A stretch of DNA of 64,000 nt from Ciborinia camelliae (lineage: Eukaryota; Ascomycota; Leotiomycetes; Helotiales; Sclerotiniaceae): positions 689,134 through 753,133 of the forward strand of contig JANPYM010000004.1 of the NCBI GenBank assembly GCA_025890175.1, read 5' to 3'. Position 1 is the stretch's first letter, and every line of letters starts with the position of its first letter. The notes beneath the pieces are model-generated. The model did not search any database. It was given only the letters and a program-made list of their open reading frames with translations, and was not told the DNA's origin. Shown here in pieces: positions 24,977 through 36,196 of this stretch. A program made the position numbers and the translations under genes.

Positions 24977-27191
24977 TAGGAAAAGTTGGTGTGGTGGTTA
25001 TTCGGAAATTGGGCAATATCTTTCGAGGACATATATCTTGCGTCGACAAGCCATGCGCTTTTCGATGGAGAAAACAAAATCAATCCGTGCGTTCTGATTG
25101 GTTATGCTTAGTCACCCACCAGCCGAGGCTACCTGCATAAAATTAGATGCTCGACTCGAATGATGGCCGGACATCACCTCCACTTTTGGAAGATTGTCAA
25201 CATCAGAGTACCTATGCCCAGGTGTTTTCTTTCCGTTTTTATTACTACCTAGGTAGGTATCCAACAACTTACGGAAGTTTCTATCGTTTAAATGATAGAA
25301 TTAACTTCACGATTGTCCCATCGTCGTTTCACTTCCGGTCACGATGACGTACGACTTCCTTCTTCCTCGACTTGATACTCGGTGTTAGGCCCTACCTACC
25401 CAGGTACATCAAAATCCCATAGCATCCGAGTATGAGTGGTAAGTACATGTATGCTGCTCGGGAGACACTTTCGAATATTCTCCGGAGATACCGGAATACT
25501 TTTCACACTATCCATACGTGATCTCTCATTCCAAACTCTTTAATCTCTTATATGGACAAGACTTTGACAACTTCAACTGCCTGTTATTTTCAACAGTCGA
25601 TGAATCTCATGGTGAACTGAGGCTGTCAACTCCTGGCAAAGAATTCTGTACAGCTAGGTAGCTTTTCAGTGCCAAGAAGACGAATATCGTTTACGAGCTC
25701 AAGCTCCACATGGCACTCCGAGCATGATCATCCCAACAGAATGGAAAAAAAGGGTTGACCGGATAGCATCGAAAGATGCGAATTTCGTTTGACCTCCCAC
25801 GGCTAAATTGTTTGGTAAGTAGAGTAGCAACTCTCAATCGGCGGTTCTCAAGCTCTTGAACCATTCCAAGGCATTAGCCCTGTGAAATACTATTAAGCCA
25901 CATCTTTCCTGTTTTAAAAAGACCAGCGGATTGAACAAATTAGTAGTGAAAGAATTCTGATATTGCTGCTTCTAATGCCATCTACCCGGCCAATTTCTAT
26001 GGGCATTTCCAGGGACCGGCTTATTTGCTCTTGCTCGCTAATTAGAGGAAGGGGTTGGGGAAATCAGATTCTACTTGAGCCGCATCAAATACCATAATCT
26101 TACCATGATGGCATAACCATGAGAGTATAGATAGGTAGGTAGGTAGACAATGTAGAATGTTCTAGGTATCTCTCCTCCAGTGACTCTCCAGCCCGGGATA
26201 ACCTAATTACTTTCATGTTATTATATTATTTTGAACAATCTACACCGGCAGTACGTGGACGTTGTTGTTCTGATTATGGCCACCTATCCAGCTAGCTTAT
26301 ATTCAGATAGAAGCTTCCACATCCCCACCCTTGTTGTTCTTCTTCTATTCTGAGCTCAACGTTTGTTACCTACCTAGGTATACAGTGATAACTTATACCT
26401 ACGTGGAGGAAATAATCCAAATATAAAATTGGCAAAATGATGTTGTTGGCCTTGGAATATCATATCATACCTAGGTATGCGGCGGCAGTAAAATTGAGTA
26501 CCTTGTCCAGGAGAAATACATTTCCGATTCCTTTCCACCTATGTAACTTTTGACAATTCATGAAGAATAATTGGTTACACAATCATCACCCTTGAAGTAA
26601 TTTGGAAAAGTCGGTGATGCGATGTGATGTGATAATACCTAAATCTAAATCATAATCTAACCGTTAGCATGTGAATTTTATCAAGAATCCAATTTCGGTA
26701 ACGTCTCCCGTTCCCGACCCCTTTAAGAAAAAAGTAAACTAGTTGGCCATTCTGCATCTCTTTGCAGAAACCGTGGACACGTAAAAAGTAAACTTTTTCT
26801 TCTTTCCTCCAGCTTCACAAAACCTTCTCCCAAGAATTTCTTTTACATTCGATCACAAGAACCTGTTCCTAAATTCCTGTGTATCATTATCTTACTTCAA
26901 TTTGAGATTTCCTAAAGAATATTAATCTGTTCATTTCTGTTCCTCCATCACTCCTCCATTGAGTTCCCTACTCAATTCTTTCTTTTGAATTCATCAGGAG
27001 AGAATCAACCAGGTGTTTTCGTTATTCTAGATCGAAAAGGTCGTTGTTTATAGATTGCTTTGTCGCGCTGTAAATACCTTCTTTCCCTAACGAATTCTAC
27101 CTCTTCAAAAGAACACGCGAGCTCTTAACAGTGTCATCGCAGATTCAATCAAGGTCAAAAACATAGCAATATCAACCGCAGTTTTGTCATT
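24977..27191. other. Divergent intergenic region (COX6 / elongase)
   Basis: About 2.2 kb without a supported ORF. It contains several clusters of TAGG/CCTA tetranucleotides (near 25245, 25395, 26130-26145, 26370, 26470). The last 350 bases before 27192 are CT-rich, as expected for a long 5' leader of the elongase. Confidence 0.55.
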
Positions 27192-28403
27192 ATGTCGTCA
27201 AGCGGATTAGATATGAAGGCGTTCCCTCTGCCAACAATTGAGAAGCCATTCGGAGTGGAATTATGGCCAATCTTTGACAAGGCTTTTACTGCGGTCACTG
27301 GTTACCATCCGCAAGACTTCGATTTCCAACCACGAGCTACGCCTATGTCAACATTGAAAGAGAGCGGTTTCACGATTCTAGCATACTACGTTATAATATT
27401 TGGCGGAAGGGAGTTAATGCGAAATCGCCCAGCCTTCAAATTGAATGGTCCTTTTATGATCCACAACTTCTACCTTACCGCCATCAGTGCCATTCTCTTA
27501 GCTCTCTTCGTTGAGCAATTGGTACCTACAGTCTACAATCATGGTCTTTTCTATGCCATCTGCGATGTTAAAGGTGGTTGGACTTCTCCCTTGGTTATTC
27601 TCTATTATGTAGGTTTGGCTGGAGACGAGGCTATACGATTTTGAAGCTAACACTAAAAAGCTCAATTACCTCACAAAATACCTCGAATTGCTTGATACAG
27701 TTTTCCTCGTGTTGAAGAAAAAGCCATTGAGTACGTAGCCACTGCTTTGCGATTCATGCCATCTGTAAATACTAATTTTTGGTGCGAAGCTTTCCTTCAT
27801 TGCTATCACCACGGCGCCACTGCTCTCTTGTGTTACACACAACTCATTGGATTGACCTCAGTGTCATGGGTCCCAATCAGTCTCAATCTCATGGTTCACG
27901 TTGTCATGTACTGGTACTACTTCCAAAGCGCGCGTGGAATCCGTATTTGGTGGAAAGAATGGATCACCAGGCTCCAGATTATCCAGTTTGTTATTGATCT
28001 TGGTAAGGCTGCACAAATCCCAACCAGCCACAAATCGCATTTTTCAGCTTGCTGACATACTCTTCACTATACAGGCTTCGTCTACTTTGCATCATACACC
28101 TACTTCGCCTCAACTTACTTCCCCAACTTGCCAAGTGCAGGTAACTGTGCCGGAGAAGAATTTGCAGCTTTCGCGGGTATGGGTATTCTCAGCTCTTATC
28201 TTTTGCTCTTCATCTCTTTCTACTTCGCAACCTACAAGAAGGATGGAAAGCGCCCCACGGGTCGCAAGGCTGCACGATCCTTGGTCGATGCCAAAGTTCC
28301 AGACGTCGCCACACTTACTCACGGGAAGATCAATGCAAGCCCCAATGGTCGCGCAACAGGCGTAAGCCCAGCTCGTCCAGCTACCCGCTCCCGCAAAGCA
28401 TAA
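27192..28403 (+). CDS. Very-long-chain fatty-acid elongase (ELO/GNS1-SUR4 family)
   Basis: A 3-ketoacyl-CoA synthase of the ER membrane that adds malonyl-CoA carbons to fatty acyl-CoA for sphingolipid and very-long-chain lipid synthesis. Four exons (27192-27608, 27661-27730, 27790-28002, 28075-28403) give about 342 aa, near the usual fungal length. Visible features are several hydrophobic segments, the conserved [23 protein letters not shown] segment (KYLELLDT is diagnostic), the catalytic histidine box HCYHH at 166-170 assembled across intron 2, and a basic C-terminal tail (RKAARS..., ending RSRKA) like ER-retained elongases. Intron 1 opens with GTAGGT and ends AAAAAG. Whether it is the ELO2-like or ELO3-like paralogue cannot be decided here. 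Confidence 0.95.
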
Positions 28404-31400
28404 ATATGCACTTTGGGATATGACCCTACACGATCGGCACGACCGCGATACGACCGTTGACCCGATTATGTGATAAATGATAATGGATAGTTAACTCGCA
28501 GCCTCTTCCGAAGCGAGTGCACAAACTTCTTTGAGAATTAAGACTTTCTCCTTGTATAATGGTTTTTGGCGACACGACACAATTTCAGACGTGGCGTCGC
28601 TTCTACGACATTTTCCTTATGTTATAGAAAGAAAATATGTAATGAATGCCATTGCCTGCCAAATTATAGCATGGGTGGTTGGGCGGACCTAGAAGAGAGC
28701 ATTTCAGATGTCAACAACCCCTAGTACTTTGTTTTAATTTCGTTTCTTGTGTGTTGTAGGGCAATGGTTGGCTGCCATTCAATGGATAAAGACACTGGCG
28801 TAGTGATCGGGAAAATGAATTGAATGATAGCATAATAGATAGACGAAGATTTCATGATCTATTTACTTGTGTACGGGCCTGTGATTTTGATTCTGATGCA
28901 TGAATGATGGTGATGGGAACGCACGCACTGCGGACAGAATATAAGATACTACTAGGTAGTTAACTTGGTTTGGAAAGAGCTTGGTATATGATACCGCATT
29001 CTTCCTGGCTGGGTATGGGAGCGGTAACTTGCCAATCCCATGGTATTTATGTATGGTATTTGTTTCCCATGCGTTTCGTCCTGCGTCTAATGTACGGTGG
29101 TGGAAAATATTAGTGCGATGAGATATTATAAGCTACAATTTATATTACCTTCTAGATGTTGGTGACGGATACTTTGGGTGTATTTGGTATATTTTGAATG
29201 TCTGGAATGGTTTGATTGGTTGAGACGTTTTGATGGTTTGATGGTTTGAATACCTAAGTTGATCGTTTTGAGATGTCTTCAGTATACGAAATGTTTTGAT
29301 GGGTTGACATACTTTGGATGTTCAATGGTCTTCATGCAGGAGATATGATGTCGGTATCGGTATCGACATCTTGAAACTCTGCGATGTGATGGTTGGGGGG
29401 AGAGGAAGGGGAAGGAGGAAGGGGAAGGGGAAAGGTTTGGGGTCTGGGGTGAGAATTATTATTATAGAGGCCTTTGAGAATAAAGTATTTCTCGCGATCC
29501 TCTTCATCTTCATCTACATGAGGTATGGTGGAGAGGCTGGTTTGGCGATGTATAGGAAGGGGGGAGAGGTTGGTAATAAGTTGTTGGGGTTCGATGAGAT
29601 CTGTTCAATATGTATGAATTCCCTTGTAAGCGTAACCCACAAGTTGTAGCCAGACTTCCTCAATATCCTCTATGTAGTATATACTCCATGGTTAAGAATA
29701 ACGTATAACTTGCAATGAGACTAAGAAGTGGTGAGATTACCTAGCTTGCTTCGATCGATGTTTTATCCCAAGTACTGTGGTCGGGTAATCATGGCTTTCC
29801 TGATATCACGCAGTTCATGTGTCTTTCATGGTTTCATGATTTTCATCCCAGTACCATGGTCCAGGTACCTCCTTGTGAGATGTGGCTGCTTATTTTTGTT
29901 CGTACTCTTACTCGCTTATGGCGCGAGATGGTGACTGGAGTGGGCTTACGAGGTTATGCGGATGTGGTCTGGATATCACTCGATTTCCGGAGATAGATTG
30001 TTCGCGAATGGAAGAGGAGGGGATGCGATGAAATGGGATGCGATTGGATGCGGTGGATGAGGTGTTCAGTTGGGATTACCAACGGAGACCGGATGATGTG
30101 ATGGTGATGGAACGAATGTGCGAGACGGGGGAAAAGAATTCGGGATGTTAGGTTGGGGAAGATAATAAGAATAGAAATGTAGTGATGGGGAAATAGATGC
30201 CATATTATGTCATGTTGGGCGGCGAAGTTGAGGTTCGTGTTGGTAATGTTGGTACTGATAAATGGAGGCTGTGATGTTATATGATGTGACAGGAAATGGA
30301 TGAACAAACCGTTCTTCTCGCAACATCTTCTAGAACTTCCAACAATGCATGTTAGAGGCTAGGTATGATAATGATCATGCTAACGATGAGAGTCAACGTA
30401 CTAACAGTGTCCCTCTCGAATTGTGATGAGCGCTGTTACGCACAGAATAGTCCGTCTGTATTTTAAGACACATTGGCGTCATAACGGAGCCCGTTAAACT
30501 CAATGTCTTATATTACACTCAAACGGAAAACTGTTGGAAATTCTTAAATGTGATGTCTCGGTATGGGTAGGTAGTTCATGTTACATACGGTCGGTACCCC
30601 AATTTCAACCGGTTGTTCGTGGCTTGAGTGCCATGAGGGGTACTATGCATACAGGTACCGGGTGCGCATGTGATGTTCAAGAATTTCCAAAAAATTCAAA
30701 ACAATTATTAAGTGCTGATATATGCTGATACTGTAATAAATTCAAGTTCAAGCATTATTCGAGCGTTCAAGCACTCGCCCGTCATCCTGCATGCATTAGA
30801 ACCAATGACATTCCGATGATGTGATTGGTGGATGCAAGCCCTGAATAGTAAGTACATTGTAATTTGTTACAGTACAATGCCGAAGTCAAGGTGATAGGTC
30901 ATAATGAAGACTGCCGGTTTGGTGTTGGAATATCTTTTCGAGAGACTGCTACCACGTGGACCTCATACTGTGGTGTGACTGTGTGAAAGAATATAAAATT
31001 GAGCAACTAATAGATACCTAATACCTATTATTACTTGTAGTTTACATATTACCTTTAGTAAGGGGTCCAAATCTCTCTAAAGAGTCTAATCATGAACTAG
31101 TGAAGGATAATCGATTATCGCAATTATAAAAGACGATCACCCTCTACCCTTTGCCATCAGGTCATAAATGCTAAACAGACGGTTGGTAATTATCTCATGA
31201 CAAACAAGTATGTCTGTCTATTCTCCTAAACTCCTCTATGAGTTCGTATTATTGATTGTTTTCAATTATTGTGACTTGTGAGGAAGATGGAGGGAGAGCC
31301 TCCGCCCCCTTTCCCCTAGCAAACAGATCTAACAGGTACTAATGCCAGTCACCAGTGCCACAAAACCATCAGGGGTCTGTCTGTTGGATCCATAGGGCCC

Positions 31401-32763
31401 ATCCGACTCCATAGCGTCAGAACTTTACTATTTTCCAAGCGCTGGAAGCTGTCAGAGCGATATTATCATAAGGTTGCCTCAAAACGTAGATATTGCGAAT
31501 CTGAATGGTGGAGGACTGGAGGTGCACAGATGAAAACTAGAGGAAATGCTAAAGGACCACAGACTTTTTGTTGTATCAGAGCAATATTGATCATTGGAAC
31601 GTCTCATGATAGATTTTTTTTTGATACGGGAGTTGTATTATTTTGAAGGCCCAATTCGAAAAGAGAAACACTTCTCGTAACGAGAATCTAGGAGCAGAAA
31701 CAGTCACCGTATGGGGCTTACTTATCTAGTTGCACCTGCCGCTGCTTGCTGTACTCCGTATTGTAAGATCTTATGTATGCATCATGTAGGTAGGTATGGT
31801 ATGCGTACTGTATGTACTTGCGTTGAACTTGGATTACTGTGCGGTGAGATATGGTGAAGCTGAAGCACGAGCAAAGAAAACGGTGGTCGGCGTAATTTAA
31901 TCATTTTTATGATATTGTACTGTAATGAGATGTCACCGTCGTTGCAGATTCCTAAAGGAAGTAGAGCAGGAATTGATGCCAGTCTGTACTCTAGATATTG
32001 GAGTACGATGATAATCCTAACAGACAGGACTGACTCAATCGGGGTATGATGTATAGGTAACTAACTTGTGAGGATTTAAATTATAGATCTATACGAGTAT
32101 ATTCCTTGGGATGAATGAATATGAAACAATAATCGAACAAAATATTAAAGTCTTACAGTCTCACAGTACTTTAAGAAAAATCAAAAGCCATTTAGCCTGT
32201 TTAGCATTTTCAACCTATTCTAGTGCTAATACAGATAGTCTGGTCTAAGGATGCGCCAGTCTCAGCCTGAAGATTTACCAAATTCGAGATTCGCCAATTA
32301 CAACTTCTCCAAGAATACCTAGTTTGAGAAAGGGGCTAGCTAATAACTGCTTCCTAATTCCTGAAGGATCCTGGAAAAGGTTGGCGTGAAGCCACGATCC
32401 TACAATAGGTACTAATAGATAATTATCTACGATTCTATGTACCGGTACAAAAGTAGGGAACCTAGAAACAACTTCAAGAAGGGATTATACCAATTTTTAA
32501 ACGTCCCCCCATCCCCATGAATAAATTAATTCATGGGTTGATGTCGTACTCCATACGAATCCTCGAACCAGGGAGAAGGGAAAAAGAGAGAGTCTGGGAA
32601 TGCTGTGTGGAGCGTGATGTACGGAGTATGTGATATCCTGTTGTGTGTTTGTGGTCGGTGGTTGGTTGGATGGATGGATGGCTGGATGGATCATGGATGG
32701 AATAATAGAACCTTGGAATACTCGTAGTGTGTTCTAAAGCATGATTGATGTACATTGACAATA

Positions 32764-33173
32764 GAGGGATTTAGCAAAATTTCTTAGGTTTTCTAAGCTA
32801 GCTAACTTTAGTGGCCCTAAATAGGTATAGATCTTCGAAGCTAAATTTAAATAGGTATAGCTTTTTTTGCCTATTTGGGAGATAGCAACGTAAGAAACTT
32901 AAGAAACGATCTTGATTAGTTGTCAAGACCGTTTCTTACGTTGCTATCTTTTTGTGGATCCAATTAACCCTTGCAATTCTTATGAAAATTATGAAAAAAG
33001 CAACAATGCGTAACACTAAAATTAAGCGAGATTTAATTGGATCTTGATTATTAATCGATTTCAAAAGTTTTCAAAAGCTTTGAATGGTCAGTTCGATCCA
33101 CAAAATCTCTACAAAATCCATTTTAGGCATAGCTAGCAACTTAAGAAACTTAAGAAATTTTGCTAAAGACCTC
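32764..33173. mobile_element. 410-bp foldback MITE with TA duplication
   Basis: The left end (GAGGGATTTAGCAAAATTTC) and the right end read on the opposite strand (GAGGTCTTTAGCAAAATTTC) match at 17 of 20 positions, and similarity continues to a GCTAGC motif. TA flanks both ends (32762-32763, 33174-33175). The interior contains a perfect 18-bp inverted pair (32881-32898 / 32931-32948) whose arms resemble the right terminus, plus a second inverted pair around GATCCAATTAA (32957-32967 / about 33032-33042). No coding capacity. Confidence 0.75.
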
Positions 33174-33379
33174 TAATGATAATAGTGGGATGTGCCGTGA
33201 ATGTCTGTGTGTACAGCCCACAGCCCACACAGCCCACAGCCCTCGAGTGAGGATTCTGAATTATTATTATCATCATCATTATTATTATTTTTTGACGGCA
33301 TGTCTTTTCTTTAGATTCTGGTTGTGATTCAGATGGATATTCCAATTGGTTGGTGCGTATATCAAATGAGAAACTTCCA

Positions 33380-33470
33380 TGAAGGAAAAAGAAGAAGAAG
33401 AAAGAGGAGAAGAAGAAGAAGACGCGGGAAGAAGAAGAAGAAGAAGATGATGATGATGATGAAGATGAAG
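33380..33470. repeat. GAA/GAT trinucleotide microsatellite
   Basis: Imperfect AGA/GAA repeats followed by a pure GAT run (about 33447-33462). The Ser-rich and Lys-rich ORFs crossing it in all frames are artefacts of the repeat. Confidence 0.85.
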
Positions 33471-34759
33471 CCCACTGTTCCTCCTTGCAAAGTATACAAG
33501 TATCAATACATCCATACATATAATAATATCATCTCCCCAGACTCCGGGGGCCTTATCATCTTGCATGAATAGCAACACGCATCACGCCACACACAACCAA
33601 CCTCGTTTTTCTGTCTTGTCTCTTCCCTCCAGCTTGTTGGCTCGAATCTTTCTTCCGTTCTCACCTTGTTTATTATTACATCACAAATATATAGACATAT
33701 ATGTATATATATACTTATCCGCATATATCCATTTTCTTTTCAGCAGCAAGAAGGAAGTGAGAATATCACCTCATTATAACCTCAGCAGATCATTCCAAGA
33801 CCGAAGAATCTCGTGAATATCAACTACTACATATCGATTTACCCAACCAAACCCATTGCCTATCAATATCACCCTGCCGGCACCATCTTTATAAAATATT
33901 TATTATTCATACCATTTATGATCTTTGAAACCAATTTTGATTTTGGAATATTTTTTGACTTTTGACATTAACTCTTCTCTTTTTACGGTACTCCCATAGG
34001 ATCCATACTTGAGTACTCGGACTCGGTGTATAATTGCAAATCCGTGCTTTTCCGCCCCTAAAACATTCAGCAGCAAACTTCCTATACACTACCGGTCAAC
34101 ACTCGAGTAGAATTGTTTTATCCAGGTTCTTCCAAAGTCTTTTTCTGGGCCCCTAAGTATTATTGCCCCATTTATTTTAAAAGAATCCCAATAATATATA
34201 TATACTTTTTGCTTGCTCCCCCCCCAACGGTGGCCATTAATTTCCAAGGCGAGTTTCGGCTTCTGCGACAGTGCGAAGGGACATCAACTTGAAACGACGT
34301 ATGTTCACAACTACTTCAAGACCAGGTATAACTACCGTCTTCCTCCTAGCATAATTTTAATGATAAAGGAAAGGTTATCTAACTGACATTCATAGTTGTG
34401 AGATCCCCCAACAGACATATTTATTTAATGTTTCGATCTCTCGAGGAATTCCACACCAATTGCCAAATTTCCTTGACTCTCCTACCAATTTTATTATATA
34501 AATTTTACATGGAATTAGAGTACCTTGAGTTCACGAATCATTAAACAAGCCTTTCATATCTACTGTACTCAACGGTTCAACCCAGCCATCTACATCTACC
34601 TCGACTGCTCAAAAGAACCAGGAACCAGGACCCAGGACCCAGGGACCCAGTACCCACACAAGTACTTTATATCCTGGGAGAATAAGGATATTTGGTGCCG
34701 AAAATAGAGACATTTGATCCGTTTCAATAACTTAGTCCCTTTATTTTTCCGAAGTCAAT

Positions 34760-36196
34760 ATGCCTCTTATGAAGAAGTTCTTCCCATCTAGGGAATTGGA
34801 AATCGAAAGACCAAACGTCAGAGCTTCGAAAACCTCAAGTTTCGCCAGTTTCGACAATTTTGACAGTTTCGAGTACGGCGGCGATTCCGATATCGACAGC
34901 GATATGGAAGCTTCAGTAATGAATAGGTCAAGGCCAAAGAAGCCCAGCATGTCCAAAGCACCTACTATACCCCAGAGAAACAGCAAAAGGATGTCTACGT
35001 TATTGAACAATGCCACCTCGGAATTAAAGTGTGTGGATAGGTTTGAAGCTACCAAAGAAGTGGTTGAGGAACAAGAATCCGAAATTTCGGATCCTCACGA
35101 ATTATACCTTTCAAGCGAAGAAGATGCTTCACTCTCGGACGCGGATTCGCTACTCGATTTTGAAGCTGCTCCTCCTTCAGTATGCAATGGTTCTCGAAGC
35201 TCCTCTAGTGCATCTGCTCAAGATACTGCAAGAGTAGTATCCTATACTCTCGTCTCAAAACCTCGAGTTGTAGAAATTCCCCGTCCCACAAGCTTTCCCT
35301 CGGATCCCATATCTCGCAATTCCTTCCCAGTGAACGACTACAAAACTCGCCATTCAGTCGCATGTATCCCATCATTAGCACCAATCCCCTCATCACATCC
35401 ACCACGACGAAGCTCCCGACTGAGCTCACCACCCCGAAATTCCACCCGTCGTCTCTCCATTTCATCCTTTGGTGCTCTCTCCAAACTCAACACAAACTAC
35501 GCCAATGCTTCCAGCATAATCCCCCCTCAGCAACCCTCCAAACTTAACTCCAACACCACCTTTCTCCAACCCGCTTCCGCCACCTCCCCCCAACATGCCT
35601 TTCTCTCTTCTGATCCATTTCCCTCGCCTATACCCTCTCCCCAAAACGAAAATCCCCCAGTTTTTCCCCAGCCCGAACAAACATTCGAATCTCGCCGTCC
35701 AAAATCCATGCATCACGAACGTCCCAAAACACCCAATAGCCTCATGGAAGGTCTCCAAGGCCTCACTCGCTCTTTCACCAAATCTGCTAAGAAGCGTCCT
35801 AGCATGCCGAAACTAAACTTAGCATACACATCCGGTATCGTGCCCACCACCCACGGCAATGCCTCCCGATCATCATTGGTATACAGCAATGGATCTAGAA
35901 CGAGTTTGCTCACAGTTGATGAGCGAACCTCTAAAGAGGATAAATTCGGAAGCATGAGGAGATCATCCACGGTACCTTTGCTTCTAAACGAAGAAAAGCG
36001 AATGGGAAAGAGAGCTCGGGAAACACAATCGGCGATCGATGAGAAAGCGCCAGTCAGATATGAGGATATCATGAAAAATGTTATCCGTGAGCCCCCGCCA
36101 ACAACTCCGAGCACTCCTCAGAGTACAAGTAGTCCGAAGGTGAAGGGCTGGATGGGAATGGGCATGGCCAATAGAAGGAAGAGTTTTAAGAGATAA
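34760..36196 (+). CDS. Serine-rich intrinsically disordered protein, function unknown
   Basis: A single-exon gene of 478 aa. I recognise no catalytic domain. The N-terminus is hydrophilic with repeated F-D-x-F (FDNFDSFEY), then an acidic block with the ELYLSSEEDASLSDADS motif around residue 115, which looks like a conserved island. The middle is Ser/Pro-rich with many R-R-x-S/S-P sites suited to kinases. The C-terminus holds KSAKKRPSMPKLNLAY, the short helix RYEDIMKNVIREPPPTTPSTP and a basic end (ANRRKSFKR). It looks like the conserved but uncharacterised fungal scaffold or regulatory proteins. The ATG lies 8 bases after a stop-rich leader, and coding bias continues to the TAA. A long pyrimidine-rich leader upstream suggests a regulated transcript. 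Confidence 0.8.
   Translation: MPLMKKFFPSRELEIERPNVRASKTSSFASFDNFDSFEYGGDSDIDSDMEASVMNRSRPKKPSMSKAPTIPQRNSKRMSTLLNNATSELKCVDRFEATKEVVEEQESEISDPHELYLSSEEDASLSDADSLLDFEAAPPSVCNGSRSSSSASAQDTARVVSYTLVSKPRVVEIPRPTSFPSDPISRNSFPVNDYKTRHSVACIPSLAPIPSSHPPRRSSRLSSPPRNSTRRLSISSFGALSKLNTNYANASSIIPPQQPSKLNSNTTFLQPASATSPQHAFLSSDPFPSPIPSPQNENPPVFPQPEQTFESRRPKSMHHERPKTPNSLMEGLQGLTRSFTKSAKKRPSMPKLNLAYTSGIVPTTHGNASRSSLVYSNGSRTSLLTVDERTSKEDKFGSMRRSSTVPLLLNEEKRMGKRARETQSAIDEKAPVRYEDIMKNVIREPPPTTPSTPQSTSSPKVKGWMGMGMANRRKSFKR

Larger units (their letters stand above)
28404..34759. other. 6.3-kb gene-free region
   Basis: No ORF with domain or splice support. Notable contents: a G-rich purine block (about 29394-29450), GATG-rich low-complexity DNA (30000-30110), a foldback element (32764-33173), a GAA/GAT microsatellite (33380-33470) and pyrimidine-rich leader-like DNA (33570-34760) before the next gene. 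Confidence 0.55.

Noticed and set aside
29314..29649. 111-codon ORF with a hydrophobic stretch
   Set aside because: Built on a G/A-rich low-complexity run; its composition follows the repeat rather than coding.
33163..33578. Ser-, Phe- and Lys-rich ORFs in several frames
   Set aside because: Direct translation of the GAA/GAT microsatellite.
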